DNA from: Aporrectodea caliginosa
Taxonomy: Eukaryota; Annelida; Clitellata; Crassiclitellata; Lumbricidae
DNA: 64,000 nucleotides
Reading direction: 5' to 3'
Assembly: GCA_020284085.1 (NCBI GenBank)
Contig: JACEVL010005024.1
Span: 1,232,001 to 1,296,000, forward strand
The position numbers and the translations under genes are program-made. Shown one piece after another: positions 58,247 through 64,000 of this stretch. The notes under the pieces were generated by a model. It was not told where the DNA came from. It saw only the letters and a list, made by a program, of their open reading frames with translations, and did not search any database. Numbering within the stretch: position 1 is the stretch's first letter; every line of letters starts with the position of its first letter.

Positions 58247-59152
58247 TCATCGTCTCGTATATTTTAATCTTGGTTTAATCTGTGTCAGTTCTCTGCTTCT
58301 CCATATCCTGTTCATCATTCCAAATGCTTGTGAAGTGCGTCTAATTCTTCTTTGTATATCTTTATCGTTGCTGCCATCTGCGTTTGTTAGCCCTCCTAGG
58401 TAGACGAATTGTTCCACTTGCTCAATAGCTTGTCCTTGGATGTTGATCCTTATTGGTGTCTCTTTGGTCTTTTCAATCACCATTGTTTTGGTTCTCTCTG
58501 CGTTGATCATTAGGCCGAATCTTCTGCTGGTTTCGTCTATCTGTGTCGTAATATCCTGTAGTTCTGGTCCACTTCTAGTGAGGAGGCCAATGTCATCAGC
58601 AAATCGGAGATGGTTCACCAATTAATTTGATTCCTGTCTCGGTGTTGTTAAGGCTGAGTGACATTACTGCTTCTAATACCAGGTTAAATAGGTATGGGGA
58701 TAAGATACATCCTTGTCGTACTCCCGTTTTTATATGAAAGTATTCTGTGATCTTTTTATCTACTTTGATGGCACTTGATGACTTTCGATATATCCCTTGT
58801 ACAAGTTTGATCAGTTGCTCTGGCATTCTTGCATTTTGCATCACTCTCCACATTCCATCATGCCATATGCTGTCAAATGCTTGTTTAAAGTCTATGAAGT
58901 TGATGAAGACTTTCTGGTTGTGCTCTATACTTTTTCAAGTATCTGTCTCATTGTGAAGAGTTGATCAATTGTGCTTCTTCCTGTCCTGAACCCGACATAC
59001 TCTTCTCCTGGAATGCTCTGTAGGCTAATGCCTCTGTAATTTTTGCAGTCTTGTGGATGTCCTTTTCTTTTGTATATTGGGACGACTGTCGATTTTGCCC
59101 AGTCTTCTGGTATTTCTTCCTCCTGTTGAATCTTTGTAACAAGGGTATGCAT
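58247..59152 (-). pseudogene. LINE reverse transcriptase remnant, RTE-like
   Basis: Minus strand, in three frames: EDWAKSTVVPIYKRKGHPQD with CKNYRGISLQSI (59150-58970), a QGIYRKSSSAIKVDKK segment with TGVRQGCILSPYLFNLVLE (58850-58650), and VNHLRFADDIGLLTRSGPEL followed by FVYLGGLTNADGS (58621-58247). These are consecutive RT boxes including catalytic FADD. A gap near 58960 joins RT segments that are normally further apart. The YLGG-x-T-DG-pattern favours an RTE-like clade, unlike the other LINEs here. Confidence 0.8.
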
Positions 59153-59159
59153 AGCTTTA

Positions 59160-59466
59160 ACAACTGTTTAATTGTAATTGTAGTCGAACATTTATATAGC
59201 CATTCAGCTGGCCAAGTTGTGCGAATGGGGTATTCCGCTAGGTCAGAAGCGCTAGAAACGGGTCACCTCTCCCTTCGATGGCCTTGATCATCAGGAGCTT
59301 GGCGGTTTTAACGGCTGGTTCTGCCATTTAATCGCGGTGAAGCATTCCCAGCGACTGCAAACTCCAGAAATTCAGCCATACCAAAACGGGCCTCTTGGGC
59401 GCATCTGATGCACCCATTAACTCTGATGTGTGCAGGCGTAGAAGAATATCGTCTCTGGCTGGGTGG
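59160..59466 (-). repeat. Unclassified retroelement 3' end
   Basis: On the minus strand it ends with TATATAAATGTTCGACTACA and ATTACAATTAA, like the LINE end at 56405-56452. The body has no protein block I recognise. Confidence 0.45.
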
Positions 59467-59474
59467 GGGTATGA

Positions 59475-59924
59475 TAGAGCTGTACCGATATCGCTTTTTA
59501 CCGATTATGCCGATACCGCGTATAGCCGATTATTAAATTGCCGATACCGATACCGCGTATAGCCGATTATTAAACTGTCAATACCCAGTATGAGACCGAA
59601 TATTTCATTATTTGTTTAGTCAAAATGTTCGGTTCAGAAACATAGACCAGTAATCTAACGTCACAACTATAAGGGCGGACGTTTGAATTAAGTTGGGAAG
59701 TTGTTAACGATATGTTTTAATGCATAAATAATAAGGGACGTAAAACGATTGATGAAAATCGATAAAAAAACTTGGAATATGCAAAAATTCAAGTAAAATT
59801 ATTAAATTATAACACAATTTTGATATCGGCACCGATTAACCGATTATTGCTGCCGATACCCGATTATGCCGATTGTTCTAATCGGCCCGATTACGCGTAT
59901 GGCCGTTTAATCGGTACAGCTCTA
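59475..59924. mobile_element. hAT-type MITE nested in the larger hAT
   Basis: Begins TAGAGCTGTACCGAT and ends ATCGGTACAGCTCTA, with a perfect 8-bp duplication GGGTATGA at 59467-59474 and 59925-59932. The left part has a tandem GCCGATACCGCGTATAGCCG repeat; the middle is AT-rich and non-coding. Confidence 0.9.
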
Positions 59925-60186
59925 GGGTATGATGATGCCCTTTGAACCTGTCAACCCTTCACTTATGGCGAAGTCATTGATATCTAATGTTCTCTTTAGT
60001 TTAGAATACCTATTTTGGAAGCTCAAGTGAACAAGTCGTATTTTATCGCGAGACAAAGTTGTGACTCGGAAACCGAGTCAGCAAGTTAAATTCGAATCCG
60101 GGCCTTTGAGTCTAAGTCCGAGTCGTGACAAGCCAAGTCCGAGTCCACAAAAAGTCGGACTCGAGTACTACATCACTGGCTGCCAC

Positions 60187-63100
60187 ATCCTGGATTTACA
60201 TCTGCACGAAAACGACACGTGTGGCATATCGGAGAAATACACTGGTTTTGTGATTAACAATTGTGAAATTGAGCATGCGAGCAGACTCGGTGTAACCAGC
60301 TTTGACAAATTTATTGCGCACGATTGTCCGTCACAAAGCAGTACAATTAGTGCTGGCTTTGAGCTATTGTGTAAGTCCTAGTGTGTTTCCTGAGAGTTGG
60401 AAGAACAATTGTAGTAGTGCAGGGTGTTGTTAATCACCATTCACCAGATGACTGCCTGAACACTCCTGGTCCAGCATTAATGTCAATATCTGCCATCATT
60501 CGTTGCATCAAACTTCCATTAGTAACGTTATAGAAACGGGGATTACTTTCACACAAATGCATGTTTGTGCTTTGGCCTAGCAAGTGCTTGCTCTGGCTTT
60601 GTTATGTCCAAGCTCCATTAAAACACTAGATAAATAATTACACATGTTTATGTAATGGCCATATTGCCAATGCCAAAAAACAAGACCTACAATCAAGGAC
60701 AATTGTTTCGTGAGCAAAACATTTTTAAAATCTCTCACTGCTTACAACATAACAAGAATATATTTAGACGGGTTAAAAAGACCCTTTTATAAACAAATAC
60801 AAACTGTTCTTTGGGTGTTCATCACGTTTGAACGATAACAAACCGATCTTTAAAAATAAAACAACTTTGCTCAACATGCTTGTGAGAGTATTCACACCTA
60901 ACACATTCCACAATGTGGCAATTATAACAACATACATCATAAATAGGACAAATTAAAACTAACCCAACATTCTGTTTGAACAAATCCTAAAATCTAGCAA
61001 CAAGTCATTAAAATCACAAAAATTTCTCATAAATGTTTTTGAAAAAAACAACTAAATTAAATATTTGGGCAAGAGTGCTGTTAAAAGATGTTGTCCATAT
61101 CTCACAGAGCTAGGAACATTTCATGCTTAGAAATGTTAGATGTTACATTGTTGCTATATGCCACTCTTTATGTTACAGAAACAATGTATCAAAATTTGAA
61201 ATCTCTGGACTCAAACTCACGATGCGGATGTCCTTTCATAATAAAAATATTGAAAAGTACTTTATACTTGTTCATACAAGTAAAAAAAAGCTCAAATACT
61301 TGTGGCATAAGATAGCACTACTGTAGTTGACTACAGTCCTAAACGGTATGGTCCTGGGCTTGACTACCCTCCAGCTGAGCATAAACATGACAATAGCAAT
61401 ATAAGTACCAAACATCTACTCACAAGATGCAGGGCTCAACAAAAGTTTAACAATTTCATCACATGTACTGGGAACTCAAACTGGAGTACAATTTCACCAG
61501 AGGCACTGGAAACACAACTCAACAACAGTTGCCACTGCATGCTACACTGATACACCTAATGCCATCACATCCATGGATTGCAACCCAATGATGAAAGAAC
61601 GTCACAATCCTCCCTCAAGAGAGAGTCTGCCATGTCCTATAAAAGGAAAGAATGATGAGATCATTATTCCTAAGCCCCAAGCTGGGAAGGTATGGATGCC
61701 AAAGTCCTGGATATGGGGCCACTGCGTTGTATGATTTTGCCAATGACTTTCCCACTGATTCTGTTACCAAATTATGCTGCTGTGCGACTGGCACAAGGTC
61801 TTTTACACTTCAACAACAAGAGTGTACTAAAAGCCAACTGGGAAACCAATACAGCTCATCATCAATGTGTTAAACAATGTATGCATAATACAAGAATCCA
61901 ACAATCATGGTTTTTGAAGAATCATTAAGCATTGCTTAAAAGAGCATTGTTCATTACCCTGCAGTGTTTAGCTAATTACATGTATTAGAGATAACCTTGA
62001 GCTATCTCTATGACTTCACTCTAAAACACACAATTTAAGAAAAGACACTGAGCATATGGCAGTAAGGCATAAATGAAGAATGTGACTACCTGATAATATC
62101 CATCCAACTATGGATACTCAGAAGGCCATTAGACATCAAAAAGATCTCACAGTTCTGTGCATAACTTTCAAAGAGATGTGCAGCACATCATTAAACAACT
62201 CACATTAAATTTCATGCAACAACACCAATAACAATTTTCATGTAGAAATCTATTTCATTTGCTCCAGAAAGCCAGATCTAAGCTGGCATTTTCTAAACTT
62301 TTTCCCGGGAGATGTACATATTAAAATTAAATTAAAATAACTTAAACAAAAACGGTTTAGATGCCTGCCTTCAAGTGGAAAACTTTACTTTAAAAAGTTC
62401 AAAATCATCAGTCAAAAGGTAAGATAACTTCCAATACATGCCCGTGCAAAGCCATATTGAGTGTAAGATCCTTACACTCATACATAGCTGCCTGGCCAGT
62501 TGTGCTCCATCATCTTTTCTCGTTGGCTGGGCCTGGGTCAGGAGTGCCTCTGAGTAGTTAACTTGAACGGGCGCTACATAAATTGCATAGATAGATCATC
62601 TCTAAGAGAGCTCTGCATTCCAGTGTCATTATCTGGTAGCATATCTCTTCATTCTGCAACACATGGTCATCTGGTTGTTCCCTGTCATGTACATACACAA
62701 TGCAATGTTCATGGAAGTTTTACAGTGGTCAGCCCCTCCTCATTCTGAAACAGTCTTCCATGCAATCTGCAATATGAGCTTCTTCTACTTTCCATGCCTC
62801 TATTTCGCAGGCAGTTGAAGACCATTCTGTTTTGTCAAGAAGAAGAGCTACATAAATAGGCACTTACAATTCAGTTCTCAAGGCTCATACATTCCAACAA
62901 CCTTGAGCATTAATTAACATAAACATTTACACTGCTGCAAGAATCAGTTAAATCAACAACAGAACAACGGTCAATAAATGAAAAACATAAATTAAGTACT
63001 GAAGCTTCAAATGAAATCTGATGAATGCCAATAAAAACAATACTACACTCATCAATCATTAGACAATAAAAACAATACTACATTCATCAGACAATCAAAA

Positions 63101-63348
63101 CAAAGCCCCACTCATCAATCATAACTACATCCATGATCATCCTATCGACAAAATAGCAACAGTAACAATATTAAGTGTATCAGCGATAATTGCATCACTG
63201 CTATCGTAACCAATCATTAATTAACAATCGAACAAATACGGATTGTACAATTATAATCGCATCAAACGACCTAATCAAAGTTGATTTCAATCTCCTAGAC
63301 GGGATGAGCTGGCAAGTTGGCAAAACCTTGCAGATCAACATCTGGATA
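60187..63348. other. Intergenic or 3' UTR of the downstream minus-strand gene
   Basis: AT-rich 3.2 kb between the hAT and the last exon of the minus-strand gene. It contains a SINE family 1 tail fragment near 62535-62590 (GAGTGCCTCTGAGTAG, GGGCGCTACATAAAT) and a short duplicated AATAAAAACAATACTACA block at 63030-63090. I could not find a convincing minus-strand AATAAA close to the exon, so the UTR length is unknown. Confidence 0.45.
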
Positions 63349-63522
63349 TTAGAGTTCTTTTTCTGGAACTGGTGACCTGCTGTGCTTTTGCTTCCACTCA
63401 TCCTGGTAGCGTGGATGAGCTTTGACGTAATCAACAGCTGACATGACCATTTTCATGAACTCCTTTATATCAAAGGCATAGTTGGTGAATTTCTTGTGAG
63501 CACCAAGTGTCGGATGATGGCC
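63349..63522 (-). CDS. Last coding exon of an unidentified minus-strand gene
   Basis: On the minus strand a pyrimidine tract and TTGTTCCAG precede an open frame that begins GHHPTLGAHKKFTNYAFDIK, continues FMKMVMSAVDYVKAHPRYQD and ends in a lysine-rich tail SPVPEKEL plus TAA, 57 codons. The amphipathic, charged composition and the strong acceptor suggest a genuine C-terminal exon. I do not recognise the family. The preceding exon would lie at higher coordinates, perhaps outside the window. The gene is convergent with DSTYK. Confidence 0.6.
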   Translation of the reverse strand, partial: GHHPTLGAHKKFTNYAFDIKEFMKMVMSAVDYVKAHPRYQDEWKQKHSRSPVPEKEL

Positions 63523-64000
63523 CTGGAACAAAAACAATTAGATTCAACATAGATGAACCTTTGGGATAAAATAATGGAGTTAAAATTGTGTTTGGGCCGA
63601 GATTATAGCATCTTTGCTTAAATGTGGCAGTTGGTGAAAGTAATGTTTGGTTAGAAGAAGTTGTATTGGCCTCTAACAGTTGGTGAAAGTAATGTTTGGT
63701 TAGAAGAAGTTGTATTGGCCTCTAACTTGGCATTTATTTCGACGTTAGAATGTGGTGTTATGATTACAGTGTCTAGAGTTAAAATATGGCGTCTGGGCTA
63801 GAATATGTTTAGCTTGTATACACTGGAGCTGTGATCAGATTAAAATTAAAAATCAGATTAAACTTAAAAGTCAGATTAAAATTAAAAGTCAGATTAAAAT
63901 TAAAAGTCAGATTAAAATTAAAGTCACAGCAGTAATGTGTTTAATTGTTGAAGGCAAAACACCTTAGAATAGAGTAAACAGTGGCTTCAATAGCACAGAA
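63523..64000 (-). repeat. Tandem duplications in the flanking intron
   Basis: 63630-63726 is a near-perfect tandem pair of about 49 bp (AGTTGGTGAAAGTAATGTTT...). 63836-63923 is four to five 18-nt units of CAGATTAAAATTAAAAGT. Nothing else seen to the window end. Confidence 0.85.

Larger units (their letters stand above)
58168..60178. mobile_element. hAT element carrying LINE debris and a nested hAT
   Basis: Begins CAGTGATGTAGTCGAGTC and ends GACTCGAGTACTACATCACTG (split across the end), with a perfect 8-bp duplication GCTGCCAC at 58160-58167 and 60179-60186. GAGTCC/GACTCG repeats lie inside both ends. No transposase seen. Its original body was small; most of its 2.0 kb is later insertions. 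Confidence 0.9.

Overview
The window is nuclear DNA from an animal, probably a marine invertebrate. One long gene carries GT-AG introns and encodes a metazoan-type kinase, and the rest is dominated by DNA transposons, LINEs and tRNA-derived SINEs. I cannot name the species from sequence alone. There is no bacterial gene organisation, CRISPR array or tRNA/rRNA gene that I can support.

Main gene: a DSTYK-like dual serine/threonine and tyrosine protein kinase on the plus strand, 5071-56770. I assembled it by hand from 15 exons whose splice phases all agree, giving 2,982 nt (993 codons plus stop). The parts are a short N-terminal helical exon, a 47-codon acidic linker exon, a GTPase-like N-terminal region, a helical middle region, and a complete kinase domain with the DLG variant of the DFG motif. 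Introns 1, 2 and 4 are large (10.8, 16.6 and 11.4 kb) and hold most of the repeats. The others are 0.46-1.9 kb.

Layout. 1-3118 is the 3' end of an LTR retrotransposon: a zinc-finger/acidic reading region, a polypurine tract and a 1.6-kb LTR with X-box-like repeats and a TATA box, itself split by a hAT-type MITE. 3119-4200 is a LINE reverse-transcriptase remnant. 4600-4830 is a SINE, followed by the DSTYK promoter and exon 1. Intron 1 holds L2/CR1-like LINE 3' ends, a 27-nt minisatellite, SINEs and a MITE. Intron 2 holds five hAT-type elements, a pogo-like MITE, LINE and SINE copies and an unassigned duplicated cassette. Intron 4 holds SINEs, two MITEs and several LINE ends with CTTA tails. 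Intron 14 holds an internally deleted hAT that keeps an intact zinc-finger ORF. Downstream of the gene are a 3' UTR and a hAT element (58168-60178) containing LINE debris and a second nested hAT. A convergent minus-strand gene shows its apparent last exon at 63349-63522.

The strongest observations are these: the recovered DSTYK exon structure; eleven hAT-type elements with recognisable 8-bp target duplications; two filled/empty site pairs that date insertions within this one window; an array of X-box-like palindromes in the LTR; and a truncated transposase ORF that could in principle act as a repressor. I found no convincing wholly new system; the candidates closest to that are marked as inference.
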